This document shows, in pieces, positions 7,171 to 15,312 of a stretch of 22,157 nucleotides of DNA. The notes beneath the pieces were generated by a model. It was not told the origin of the DNA. It made no database searches and saw only the letters and a program-made list of their open reading frames with translations. The position numbers and the translations under genes are program-made. This DNA is from a virus: positions 1-22,157 of IMG/VR virus record IMGVR_UViG_3300042484_002402; one strand, 5' to 3'. Position 1 is the first letter of the stretch. Every line of letters begins with the position of its first letter.

Positions 7171-8249
7171 CAGATTTTGACACCGAGCAGATGAAGAGAT
7201 TAGCAGGGCATCACAATGTCACTGTGGTATACTTACAGGTCGACGGGGACTACTGGATCAACCAACAAGAATTTTGCGATGCTTTTAGAAATGCACCGTG
7301 GTCGGACCATGTGGTAATTCATGTGCGATTTGAAGGTTTGAGTCTATCAACAGCCGGAGTAGTGTCAGCAGTTGAAAAGATCATGAAAGAAACTGAAAGA
7401 TCGGCAGATTCTGTTTTTATCTTTAGTCCAAATGCTTTGTCAACTGATGCACCTTGGGAAAATCTCTTTTGGAAACAATTCAAAGTCAGTGATGAATTTA
7501 GAAGATGTCAGACATACTGGCATGATGCAGATATAGACCTAGAATCCGACTGGAAATCATGGGCACTGTTTGTAGGAAGACGAACTACTCCCAGATTGCT
7601 GGCCTTGTATGATATCTGGCATGGCCCGGCACTGAAGCAATCCTGTTTGCTCAGCAAGATGAACGACGCCATGCCTCCCGTATTACAACCGTTTGATCAC
7701 AGCCACATGATACATGATCAATTATGTGACTGGATGCCAGTCGTTGATCCCGTTGAAAAAATATCCGCACACGAACACTTTCGTAATTTTTGTGTTGACA
7801 TACCGGTCAACTCCATAGATGGATATAATGTCATTGACCAATATACCAATGCGGTCTGTGGCGAAAATCGAAATGCTGCCCCTACTAAAAATTTAATCAA
7901 TATTAGTGGAAAATATCTTTTTGAAATCACATTTGAAACTATGACCAAGGGCACTACATTTACCCCCAGTGAGAAAACCATAAGAACCATTGTGGCTCAA
8001 AAGCCCATGGTGGTGTATGCTCCAAAGAATTTTTTGCAACAGATGAGATTGTTGGGATTTAAAACTTTTGATAATTTATGGGACGAAAGTTATGATCAAC
8101 TAGAAGGTCCTGAAAGATATCAAAAAATTATAAATATAGTGCAACAAGTTGTTGGTATGCCTGTAAATCAACAACTTGAATTGTACCAAAAGAGCAGACA
8201 AATCTGTAGCCACAATAAACAACGTCTGATTGCATTGACAATGAAATAG
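7167..8249 (+). CDS. Glycosyltransferase-like protein with GT10-like C-terminal part
   Basis: The 360-residue product has FVGRRTTPRLLALYDIWH at about 135-152, resembling the LNRRPRPHR-type segment of phage GT10/exostosin-like transferases. A C-terminal stretch at 252-311 reads FEITFETM, then PSEKTIRTIVAQKPMVVYAP, then GFKTFDNLWDESYD. This is the usual nucleotide-sugar-binding half of those proteins, in which a conserved Glu and Lys contact the donor. The start is coupled by ATGA to the radical SAM gene. Sugar transfer in concert with that enzyme is inferred. The N-terminal 130 residues match nothing I know. The donor sugar and acceptor are unknown. Confidence 0.65.
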   Translation: MTDFDTEQMKRLAGHHNVTVVYLQVDGDYWINQQEFCDAFRNAPWSDHVVIHVRFEGLSLSTAGVVSAVEKIMKETERSADSVFIFSPNALSTDAPWENLFWKQFKVSDEFRRCQTYWHDADIDLESDWKSWALFVGRRTTPRLLALYDIWHGPALKQSCLLSKMNDAMPPVLQPFDHSHMIHDQLCDWMPVVDPVEKISAHEHFRNFCVDIPVNSIDGYNVIDQYTNAVCGENRNAAPTKNLINISGKYLFEITFETMTKGTTFTPSEKTIRTIVAQKPMVVYAPKNFLQQMRLLGFKTFDNLWDESYDQLEGPERYQKIINIVQQVVGMPVNQQLELYQKSRQICSHNKQRLIALTMK

Positions 8250-8281
8250 CCAGTTAAATTGTGTGAAAAGAAAGATAAAAT

Positions 8282-8767
8282 ATGTATACGTCCATTTTGA
8301 CATTAAATTGCCATGTTAAACCAGATACCAGTGCGCTGGTCACAATTGTGCTTGACGGCATTTCTCAACAGTTCAATCTGTTGCCAACAATAAACTGGGT
8401 GCCTAGCTCGTCCACGCAAGATTCTCGTGAAATTTTGATCAATTTGCCGGTGGCGAGTAATACAGTATTACTCGCTACAGTGGCGAGTAATACATTAGAT
8501 TTTGAATCAGAGGTCAAAGATTTTGATTTTGAAATCAAGGCCGAACACACTGATATATTGATTTGCGGATATAATTGTTCACATGGAAGTTTTAATATAT
8601 CTACTCAACCAGTATGGGATGCGCCAGCCTGGCAACCCTATGATATTTCTGGTCATACCGGTGATAGCCCACCATACTCGGGGCCTGGCAGTTTACAAAT
8701 ACTCAACGGACAAACAGTACGATTTACAGGCACACTTACAATCCAACTGAATCCGCTAGCGCCTTAA
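8282..8767 (+). CDS. Beta-rich protein of unknown function carrying an inverted-repeat array (161 aa)
   Basis: The frame starts at an ATG 32 bases after the previous stop, with only a weak purine-rich ribosome-binding site (GAAAGA). The product is rich in Thr, Ser, Asn and beta-branched residues with no charge clusters or signal peptide, so it probably forms beta structure. I do not recognise a family. Residues 57-71 are three 5-residue units (VASNT, VLLAT, VASNT) encoded by an alternating inverted repeat, which looks inserted. The gene is convergent with the next, minus-strand gene, and their stop codons overlap on opposite strands at 8764-8767. No terminator hairpin separates them. It could be a small virion decoration or fibre-associated protein, but nothing proves it. 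Confidence 0.6.
   Translation: MYTSILTLNCHVKPDTSALVTIVLDGISQQFNLLPTINWVPSSSTQDSREILINLPVASNTVLLATVASNTLDFESEVKDFDFEIKAEHTDILICGYNCSHGSFNISTQPVWDAPAWQPYDISGHTGDSPPYSGPGSLQILNGQTVRFTGTLTIQLNPLAP
8450..8494. repeat. Three 15-base units in alternating orientation
   Basis: An arm gtggcgagtaatac at 8450-8463 is followed by a single A, its reverse complement with one mismatch at 8465-8478, another single A, and a second forward copy at 8480-8493 with a trailing A. Each adjacent pair can form a near-perfect hairpin of up to 14 pairs. The array is 45 bases long and preserves the reading frame. Confidence 0.9.
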
Positions 8768-9411
8768 AATGGATATCCAGTAAATGGTTTGGGCACGTAG
8801 GTTGGGTCGTATACTGGTACCATTGAAAACACTGCCGACCCTGTGTTGATACGAGCTTGTTTTTTCATTATTATCACAGTTTCTACATTGTAGTAGTTGA
8901 ATTCTTTGTGTATTTCCTGAGACCACCCCCAAAATCCTGATCCATGGTTAGCATCCACATATCCAGTAAAACAATGAAAATCTTGATGCCAGTCCAGCGG
9001 ATAGTCATTCATTAATAATCGCCAGCCAGGTGCCATTTTGGCTCGCCAAGGCCAAGCCAAAATCATTGGTCGATCCCACACATATTCGCCGGCAACCTTT
9101 TGAGCCCAGAGGGTTCCATGCAACATTTCTTGCAGCAAATGTCCATACCTCCAGATACCGGCCGTGATACCAGTATGCAGCACAGCATCCAATGGAATAG
9201 TCCATCCCAATTGACTTGCCCCGCGCAGCCCCAAACACAATCTTGCAGTGTGATTTTTGTGATCTCCACTGGCTGGTAAATATTCACGCAGATCACCACG
9301 TAGATTTTTCCACCATTCAGGAAAATGTACAGCACACGATACAGGCGCAGGAGCCAACTCTGCTTGTTCTGCTCGTTCCCACGTTAGATAATCGTTTACC
9401 ATAATGTCCAT
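8764..9411 (-). CDS. Phage protein of unknown function (about 215 aa)
   Basis: The frame can be extended to an ATG at 9492. That extension would cover the promoter of the divergent dsbA gene, so an internal ATG at 9411 (MDIMVNDYL) or 9402 (MVNDYL) is more likely. Neither has a strong Shine-Dalgarno site. The protein is Trp-rich and has the pattern HFPEWWKNL, GWTIPLDAV, PMILAWPW, PGWRLLMNDYP and NYYNVETVIIM, ending in a VPVYDP segment. This arrangement resembles uncharacterised phage proteins that share a C-terminal GxxxFxMVPV-type strand (DUF6065-like), but the match is from memory and weak. No signal peptide or membrane segment remains once the shorter start is used. It is the only minus-strand gene among plus-strand neighbours. 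Confidence 0.6.
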   Translation of the reverse strand: MDIMVNDYLTWERAEQAELAPAPVSCAVHFPEWWKNLRGDLREYLPASGDHKNHTARLCLGLRGASQLGWTIPLDAVLHTGITAGIWRYGHLLQEMLHGTLWAQKVAGEYVWDRPMILAWPWRAKMAPGWRLLMNDYPLDWHQDFHCFTGYVDANHGSGFWGWSQEIHKEFNYYNVETVIIMKKQARINTGSAVFSMVPVYDPTYVPKPFTGYPF

Positions 9412-9458
9412 GTTGTATGTAGCGCTAGTACTAAAGGAAAAAAATATTCTGAACAGAC

Positions 9459-9488
9459 TAGACAACACTGGGCAAAGTCTGTTATACT
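9459..9488 (+). promoter_or_regulatory. Sigma-70-type promoter for dsbA
   Basis: TAGACA at 9459-9464 and TATACT at 9483-9488 each match the bacterial -35 and -10 consensus at five of six positions, with an 18-base spacer. Transcription would begin near 9495, about 46 bases before the dsbA start. Confidence 0.65.
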
Positions 9489-9512
9489 GCATGTTGCACG
9501 TACAACAGATGC
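9489..9512. promoter_or_regulatory. Imperfect palindrome across the predicted dsbA transcription start
   Basis: TGTTG (9492-9496) and CAACA (9503-9507) flank CACGTA. GCAT (9489-9492) and ATGC (9509-9512) can extend the stem with a small bulge. The element sits right at the expected start of transcription. It could be an operator or a 5' hairpin. Confidence 0.4.
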
Positions 9513-9540
9513 AATCAAAAACTTAACAAAGGAATAAATT

Positions 9541-9798
9541 ATGAGTAAAACATTCAATGGTGATCAAAAGATCAAACTCACCCAACTTATTAATGAAGGC
9601 ATGCAAGTGACTCAGGAAATTGAGACTTTAACCGGCGGCCTCAATGACACAGTCAAGGCCATTGCCGAAGAGCTTGAAATCAAGCCGGGTGTCTTGAAGA
9701 AGGCTATCAAGCTAGCACACAAAGCTGAGTTTGGTAAAGCCAAACAAGATCACGAACTATTAGAAACAATTCTTGAGACTGTGGGCAAAACTCTCTAA
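9541..9798 (+). CDS. dsbA: DsbA-like double-stranded DNA-binding protein (late transcription)
   Basis: The 85-residue product is close in length to T4 DsbA (89 aa). It has the pattern GLNDTVKAIAEELEIKPGVLKKAIKLAHKAEFG at residues 33-65, followed by a HELLETILETVGKTL tail, which I associate with DsbA homologues of T4-like cyanophages. T4 DsbA binds DNA near late promoters and modestly stimulates late transcription. The ATG follows AAAGGA by 7 bases. A near-consensus promoter and a palindrome lie just upstream, so the gene looks early or middle and possibly autoregulated, although operator binding is not shown. The stop overlaps the next start (TAATG), coupling it to an amidinotransferase-like gene. 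The assignment rests on sequence pattern alone. Confidence 0.68.
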   Translation: MSKTFNGDQKIKLTQLINEGMQVTQEIETLTGGLNDTVKAIAEELEIKPGVLKKAIKLAHKAEFGKAKQDHELLETILETVGKTL

Positions 9799-10895
9799 TG
9801 TATTCGGTGTTCCAGCATTGGGATCCACTGCAAGTATGTGTGGTAGGCCGAAGTTATCCTCCGGAATTTTATTCGTGGATACAAAATACCAACACACGAC
9901 GGCGTTTTGAACAGTTAGCGGATGAAACTGAACAAGACTTTCAGTCGTTGATACAGTTATTACAAGGGCAGTTTGGCATTCGGGTCCTGCGTCCCGAAAT
10001 GCCTGCTGATTCCAGTAGTCTGAAATGTCATGGACGCTGGATTGTCCCACCTGTGACACCCAGAGATTACTTTGTTATGATTCATGATCAGTTGTGGATT
10101 CCAAGAAGTCCCAATAGTAGTCATGCACACCGAGTTTTTTCTAATCAGTCTGATCTAGACTTAGCTACATTCCAGAACCGTGACCTAGATCAGCACTGGG
10201 CCAAATTAGCATGTTATCAAAATATTTTTCAAGACGTTCATGATCAGGGCAATCAAGTGCGATACACTGATCTTGATGTGGTGTCTGGATGTTTTGTCAG
10301 CAGAATTGGTCAAGACTTATACTTTGCCACACAAAGTTATGATGAAGATCAAAGCATGATGTTGACACGTATCAATCAACAGTTTCCCAATACCCGCAAC
10401 AAAATTGTCAACGCTGGCGGCCACGGCGATAGCACTTATTGTCCAGTAACGCCAGGCCTAATCATAAGTTTACGTGACGTTCCTACTTATTCAGATACAT
10501 TTCCCGACTGGGAGGTGGTGTATCTTCCAGCGTCTACATATGCCGACACTGCTGAATTTAGATCTAGCATGAAGCACAATTGTGGCCGTTGGAACATTCC
10601 GGGGTTTGAATCAGATCCTGATCTTGTGCATATAGTAGAACACTACTTTGAGTCTTGGGTTGGCAATGCAAGTGAAACTGTTTTTGATGTTAACATACTA
10701 GTAATTGATCAAAAAAATATTGTGGTAAGTTCACACAACGATCAAGTTGAACGTGCTTGCGCACGATATGGAATTGAAGTACATGTGTCGCCATTTAGGC
10801 ATCGGTATTTTTGGGACGCTGGTACACACTGTATCACAAACGACTTGAATCGCCAAGGCAAAATTAACAATTACTTTGTTAACACTGATAAGTAA
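9798..10895 (+). CDS. Pentein-fold amidinotransferase (glycine amidinotransferase-like)
   Basis: The 365-residue protein has the landmarks of arginine:glycine/inosamine-phosphate amidinotransferases. PRD is at residues 88-90, GHGDST supplies H209 and D211, and a C-terminal FRHRYFWDAGTHCITNDLNR ends with the catalytic Cys C345. These enzymes attack arginine through the cysteine, release ornithine and transfer the amidino group to an amine. A deiminase or dihydrolase of the same superfamily is a less likely alternative. The acceptor is unknown. The gene is coupled to dsbA by TAATG and precedes the replication block. In a genome encoding a TGT-like base exchanger, an amidino transfer onto a modified base or nucleotide is an attractive but unproven idea. 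Use in host arginine or polyamine metabolism is equally possible. Confidence 0.78.
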   Translation: MYSVFQHWDPLQVCVVGRSYPPEFYSWIQNTNTRRRFEQLADETEQDFQSLIQLLQGQFGIRVLRPEMPADSSSLKCHGRWIVPPVTPRDYFVMIHDQLWIPRSPNSSHAHRVFSNQSDLDLATFQNRDLDQHWAKLACYQNIFQDVHDQGNQVRYTDLDVVSGCFVSRIGQDLYFATQSYDEDQSMMLTRINQQFPNTRNKIVNAGGHGDSTYCPVTPGLIISLRDVPTYSDTFPDWEVVYLPASTYADTAEFRSSMKHNCGRWNIPGFESDPDLVHIVEHYFESWVGNASETVFDVNILVIDQKNIVVSSHNDQVERACARYGIEVHVSPFRHRYFWDAGTHCITNDLNRQGKINNYFVNTDK

Positions 10896-10900
10896 CAAAG
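10874..10900 (+). terminator. Hairpin at the end of the amidinotransferase gene (weak terminator candidate)
   Basis: CTTTGTTA (10874-10881) and TAACAAAG (10893-10900) form an 8-base stem over an 11-base loop spanning the stop codon. No T-run follows, so an intrinsic terminator is doubtful. It may instead protect or process mRNA before the polymerase gene. Confidence 0.25.
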
Positions 10901-10954
10901 AGTCGCTCACGTTACGAGCATGTATCACGGCTTACCGGCCACAAACGGAGAACA

Positions 10955-13618
10955 ATGAGTTATATTGACGCACTTTATGATCGTGAACACGATCGAATTC
11001 ACGTGGTAGAACGCCGCAACGGAGCTCGAGTCTACCGGGAATATCCTGCCAACTACATCTTTTACTATGATGATGCCAGAGGCAAGTTCCGCAGCATCTA
11101 CGACACACCTGTGTCGAGATTTAGCACACGCAACAACAAAGAATTTCGCAAAGAAGTTCGCATGCACTCGGGCAAGCAACTGTACGAGTCAGACATCAAT
11201 CCCATCTTTAGATGCTTAGAAGAAAACTACAAAGACCAAGACGCTCCTGAACTGTACACAGCGTTCTTTGACATTGAAGTGGACTTTGACAAAGACCGTG
11301 GATTCTCACCAGTCGACGATCCGTTTAATCCAATCACTGCTATATCAGTTTATCTAAATTGGTTGGACCAACTGGTCACACTGGCGGTTCCTCCCAAGCA
11401 CTTGAGCATGGCTACTGCACAGGAAATGGTAGCTGAGTTTGACAACACATTCTTGTTTGAAAAAGAAGAGGACATGATCAAAATGTTTCTGGACTTGATT
11501 CAAGAAGCCGACGTTCTAAGTGGCTGGAATTCAGAAGGCTATGACATTCCTTACACTATAAATCGTTGCACAAGAATTCTCAGCAAGGATGACACTCGTA
11601 AGTTTTGTTTGTGGGGACAGTTTCCTAAGAAACGTATGTTTGAACGCTTTGGTGCAGAACAAGAAACATTTGACTTGGTAGGCCGTGTACACATGGACTA
11701 TATGCAATTGTATCGCAAATACACCTACGAAGAACGTCACAGCTACAGTCTGGATGCTATTGCAGAATACGAACTGGGCGAACGCAAAACACAGTTTGAA
11801 GGTACTCTGGACCAGCTGTACAATCAACACTTTAAAACATTTATTGAATACAACAGACAAGATACTGCACTGCTGGACAAATTAGACAAAAAACTACGCT
11901 TTTTGGAATTGGCCAGTGAACTAGCACATGCCAACACTGTGTTGTTGCAGACCACAATGGGTGCTGTGGCAGTGACCGAACAGGCTATTATCAACGAAGC
12001 ACATGAGCGTGGTATGGTTGTTCCCAACCGCAAGCACAGAGACGACAGCGTTGACAATCAAGCTGCTGGTGCATATGTTGCATATCCTCGCAAGGGCATG
12101 CACGAATGGGTAGGGTCAGTTGACATCAACAGTCTGTATCCATCAGCAATTCGTGCCATGAACATGGGTCCAGAAACTGTGGTTGCGCAATTGCGGCCTG
12201 TGATGACTGACAAGTACATTCGAGAAAAGATGGCCAAGAACGGAGGCAAGTTTGCAGATGCTTGGGAAAATTTGTTTGGCAGTCTTGAATACTCTGCTGT
12301 AATGAACACAGAGCCAGGCACACAGATCACCATTGACTGGCAGGATGGTTCTGAAAGCACACACTCAGCAGCAGAAATCTGGAAGATTGTGTTTGACAGC
12401 CATCAGCCCTGGATTCTCAGCGCCAACGGTACTATTCTTACATATGAGAAGAAGGGTATTATCCCGGGATTGCTAGAACGCTGGTATTCAGAACGTAAGG
12501 ACATGCAGGCCAAGAAAAAAACAGCAACTGATCCCAAGGACATTGCGTTCTGGGACAAGCGACAACTGGTCAAGAAGATCAACTTGAACAGCTTGTATGG
12601 TGCTATTTTGAATCCCGGCTGTAGATTCTTTGACAAGCGTATTGGACAATCAACTACGCTGACAGGTCGTGCCATTGCTCGGCACATGGATGCCTACATC
12701 AACGAGTGTATCACTGGCAAATATGATCATGTGGGAGAAGCGGTTATCTACGGTGACACTGACTCATGTTATTTTAGTGCATGGTCTGTGCTTAAGACAG
12801 AAGTGGAACAAGGTCGTACGGAATGGAGCAAGGAAACTTGTATTGCTCTGTATGACTCAATTGCAGACCAGGTGAATGAATCATTCCCAGGATTTATGGA
12901 ACGTGCGTTTCATTGTCCACGAGACATGGGCGAACTGATCAAGTGCGGTCGTGAGATGGTGGCAGATCGCAGTTTGTTTATTACCAAGAAACGATACGCT
13001 GTAAACATCATTGATCTTGAAGGGAAGCGACTGGATGTGAACGGCAAGATTGGCAAAACCAAGGCCACTGGCCTGGATCTAAAACGCAGTGACACACCCA
13101 AGGTTATTCAAGACTTCTTGTTGGAAATTCTAAACAAGATTCTAAGTGGTGTGCAGCGTGATGATGTGGTCGAACACATTCGCAAATTCAAATATGAATT
13201 TATGGAGAGGCCAGGCTGGGAAAAAGGATCTCCCAAGCGTGTGAACAACTTGACCAAGTATGGTGCAGCCGAAAAAGAACAAGGCAAAGCCAACATGCCT
13301 GGTCATGTTAGGGCTGCCATGAACTGGAACAACATGCGACGAATGAACAGCGACAATTACAGCATGCAGATTGTGGACGGCATGAAAACCATTGTGTGCA
13401 AGCTCAAAAGCAATGCTCTGGGATGGACTAGTATTGGCTATCCCACAGACGAACAACGCCTGCCAGAATGGTTTAAAGAACTGCCATTTGATGACGGATT
13501 GATGGAAGCCACTGTTGTGGATCAAAAAATTGATAACTTGTTGGGTGTGCTGGAGTGGGATCTAGCAGCGGCCACCAATACTGAAAATACATTTACTAGT
13601 TTATTTGCATTTGAATGA
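10955..13618 (+). CDS. 43: Family B DNA polymerase, T4 gp43-like
   Basis: The 887-residue enzyme (T4 gp43 has 898) carries the full set of replicative motifs. Exo I is FFDIEVDF (D106, E108), Exo II is SGWNSEGYDIPY (N192, D197) and Exo III is YNRQDTALLD (Y299, D303), so proofreading should be active. Polymerase motif A is DINSLYPS (390-397), motif B is KKINLNSLYG (540-549) and motif C is YGDTDS (599-604). A KKRY segment follows. The protein ends TFTSLFAFE, resembling the C-terminal clamp-binding peptide of gp43, and a gp45-like clamp is encoded 971 bases downstream. GGAG precedes the ATG by 4 bases. The stop overlaps the next start (ATGA). It synthesises phage DNA at the replication fork. Confidence 0.97.
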   Translation: MSYIDALYDREHDRIHVVERRNGARVYREYPANYIFYYDDARGKFRSIYDTPVSRFSTRNNKEFRKEVRMHSGKQLYESDINPIFRCLEENYKDQDAPELYTAFFDIEVDFDKDRGFSPVDDPFNPITAISVYLNWLDQLVTLAVPPKHLSMATAQEMVAEFDNTFLFEKEEDMIKMFLDLIQEADVLSGWNSEGYDIPYTINRCTRILSKDDTRKFCLWGQFPKKRMFERFGAEQETFDLVGRVHMDYMQLYRKYTYEERHSYSLDAIAEYELGERKTQFEGTLDQLYNQHFKTFIEYNRQDTALLDKLDKKLRFLELASELAHANTVLLQTTMGAVAVTEQAIINEAHERGMVVPNRKHRDDSVDNQAAGAYVAYPRKGMHEWVGSVDINSLYPSAIRAMNMGPETVVAQLRPVMTDKYIREKMAKNGGKFADAWENLFGSLEYSAVMNTEPGTQITIDWQDGSESTHSAAEIWKIVFDSHQPWILSANGTILTYEKKGIIPGLLERWYSERKDMQAKKKTATDPKDIAFWDKRQLVKKINLNSLYGAILNPGCRFFDKRIGQSTTLTGRAIARHMDAYINECITGKYDHVGEAVIYGDTDSCYFSAWSVLKTEVEQGRTEWSKETCIALYDSIADQVNESFPGFMERAFHCPRDMGELIKCGREMVADRSLFITKKRYAVNIIDLEGKRLDVNGKIGKTKATGLDLKRSDTPKVIQDFLLEILNKILSGVQRDDVVEHIRKFKYEFMERPGWEKGSPKRVNNLTKYGAAEKEQGKANMPGHVRAAMNWNNMRRMNSDNYSMQIVDGMKTIVCKLKSNALGWTSIGYPTDEQRLPEWFKELPFDDGLMEATVVDQKIDNLLGVLEWDLAAATNTENTFTSLFAFE

Positions 13619-14559
13619 TACTGAGCGAAGTTGTAAAGTATAAAAACTTGCTGGATAACATGAGCATGGATCCTGCGTGTGGTGCTGCAATTGGGCACTT
13701 GGCAGGAATCATGCATGTTATTGGCGAACAATCTATTAGACTGGCCAGCGTAAACGAAAACTTAGAACTGAACTTTAACAAAGTAAAAGATTCTATATCT
13801 CTGTTCAACAATGATATTGTGGATTTAACTCGTAAGCTTCAAGCCATGATTGACACCTACGAACCGGCACTGTATCAATTGAGTCAGCGTGTGTACGAAG
13901 AAGAAATGTGCTATGAATCCAACGACTACATTCTCAATCGAAGACTAGCCATTGATCCATCTAGCAACATTATCTTGCGAGCCAGACTCAAAAGTTACAC
14001 TGACTGGAGACTGCCTGGAATGATTATCCGTCCTGGCAGAGAAAATTTTATTGAAGATCTAGTGCCGCTAGATCCTTTGTATTTTGTGGATCACAACAAC
14101 GAACTGCTTGAGCCTGCAATCGCAGCGTTTACTCCTGAATATCAACGACGTCTACGTCCCTACGAAGTCAATGATTATCGTGGCTTGCCGGCCATGCATC
14201 AACTGCCTGACAATCAGTTTGGCCTGGTATTTGCCTACAACTATTTCAACTACAAACCTATCAACGTAATACAGTCGTATTTACATGAAGTGTTTGCCAA
14301 ACTACGACCGGGGGGTGTGTTTTTGTTTACCTATAACAACTGCAATCTCTGGCACGGAGTGGCCCTGGCTGAAAAAAGTTTCATGAGTTATGTACCCGGG
14401 CATCGGCTGCGAATCATTGCAGAAAATATCGGCTATGAGATCACACACAACCACAACGGCGAAGGTGATATCAGTTGGATCGAACTTCGCAGACCTGGTC
14501 AAATTGTTTCACTGAGAGGCGGCCAGAGTGTTGCCAAAATAATTGCAAACCCGCAATAA
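13615..14559 (+). CDS. Methyltransferase-like protein with N-terminal helical region
   Basis: The 314-residue product begins with a long helical, probably coiled-coil region (about 35-95). The C-terminal part has YFVDHNNELL (156-165), then LPDNQFGLVFAYNYFNY (197-213) and FAKLRPGGVFLFTYNN (227-242). The last two resemble motifs II and III of class I S-adenosylmethionine methyltransferases, where LRPGG precedes a beta strand. The glycine-rich motif I (GxGxG) is not evident, so cofactor binding may be lost or altered. The gene is coupled to the polymerase by ATGA overlap, implying early or middle expression. A DNA- or nucleotide-modifying role would fit the location. A non-catalytic Rossmann-fold protein is a real alternative. 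Confidence 0.62.
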   Translation: MILSEVVKYKNLLDNMSMDPACGAAIGHLAGIMHVIGEQSIRLASVNENLELNFNKVKDSISLFNNDIVDLTRKLQAMIDTYEPALYQLSQRVYEEEMCYESNDYILNRRLAIDPSSNIILRARLKSYTDWRLPGMIIRPGRENFIEDLVPLDPLYFVDHNNELLEPAIAAFTPEYQRRLRPYEVNDYRGLPAMHQLPDNQFGLVFAYNYFNYKPINVIQSYLHEVFAKLRPGGVFLFTYNNCNLWHGVALAEKSFMSYVPGHRLRIIAENIGYEITHNHNGEGDISWIELRRPGQIVSLRGGQSVAKIIANPQ

Positions 14560-14571
14560 AACCTATATACT
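14543..14571 (+). promoter_or_regulatory. Sigma-70-type promoter for the clamp-dpdA operon
   Basis: TTGCAA at 14543-14548 and TATACT at 14566-14571 have a 17-base spacer and match the -35 and -10 consensus at four and five of six positions. It lies across the end of the methyltransferase-like gene and would start transcription near 14578, just before GGAG at 14581-14584 and the ATG at 14590. Confidence 0.6.
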
Positions 14572-14589
14572 AACACACAAGGAGAATTT

Positions 14590-15312
14590 ATGAGAGATTA
14601 CTTACTGGACCTGGTCCAACACACACACGATTTAGGTTGCATTGACCTAGTTAAAATTGTCGGCGACACAAATACCACAACAATTTCGGGACTAGCCGAA
14701 GATCTGAGTGTGGTAGTGCAAGCAGAATTTAAAAATCCTGTTCCAGAGTTCGTGGGCACGTTTGGTATGCCAAATTTGACCAAACTCAAGACCCTGCTGA
14801 ATCTGCAAGAATATCGCGAAGACGCCAAGCTCACAATCACCAAACGAGCAACTGGTGAACCTGATGGCATTGCATTTGAAAACAAAAACGGTGACTTCAA
14901 GAACAGCTATCGATTCATGGCAAGTGAAATTGTCAATGACAAGCTAAAAACTGCTAAGTTCAAAGGCGTCAATTGGCACATTGAGTTTGAACCCAGTGTT
15001 GCCAGCATCATGCGGTTGAAAATGCAAATGAGTGCCAACGTTGAAGAACCTAACTTTCAAGCCAAAGTTGAAAACGGTGACCTTAAGTTTTTCTTTGGCG
15101 ATCATAGCACACATGCCGGAAACTTTGTGTTTCAAGCTGGAGTCACTGGCACACTCAAACGTGCATGGTCCTGGCCAGCCACACAAGTATCTAGCATACT
15201 GGGTCTGACTGGCGATAAGATCATGCGCATCAGCGACGATGGTGCAGCACAAATCACTGTTGACTCTGGCATTGCTGTTTACAACTATATTCTTCCTGCA
15301 CAAAGCAAGTAA
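14590..15312 (+). CDS. 45: Sliding clamp (DNA polymerase processivity factor), T4 gp45-like
   Basis: The 240-residue length is close to T4 gp45 (228). The segment FVGTFGMPNLTKLKTLL at residues 54-70 matches the conserved gp45 N-terminal domain. The rest alternates beta strands and helices in the two-domain clamp manner, ending in VYNYILPAQ. The protein forms a trimeric ring that tethers the polymerase to DNA and, in T4, also activates late transcription as a mobile enhancer. GGAG precedes the ATG by 5 bases, and a promoter lies directly upstream. The stop overlaps the start of the DpdA-like gene (TAATG), so a replication protein and a probable DNA base-exchange enzyme are made from one message. 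Confidence 0.92.
   Translation: MRDYLLDLVQHTHDLGCIDLVKIVGDTNTTTISGLAEDLSVVVQAEFKNPVPEFVGTFGMPNLTKLKTLLNLQEYREDAKLTITKRATGEPDGIAFENKNGDFKNSYRFMASEIVNDKLKTAKFKGVNWHIEFEPSVASIMRLKMQMSANVEEPNFQAKVENGDLKFFFGDHSTHAGNFVFQAGVTGTLKRAWSWPATQVSSILGLTGDKIMRISDDGAAQITVDSGIAVYNYILPAQSK

Noticed and set aside
8764-8767. A bidirectional terminator between the convergent genes
   Set aside because: The two stop codons overlap and no hairpin with a T-run is visible on either strand at that point.
9412-9492. N-terminal extension of the minus-strand gene up to the ATG at 9492
   Set aside because: The extension covers the -35 and -10 elements of the divergent dsbA promoter and looks like translated intergenic sequence; starts at 9411 or 9402 are more credible.
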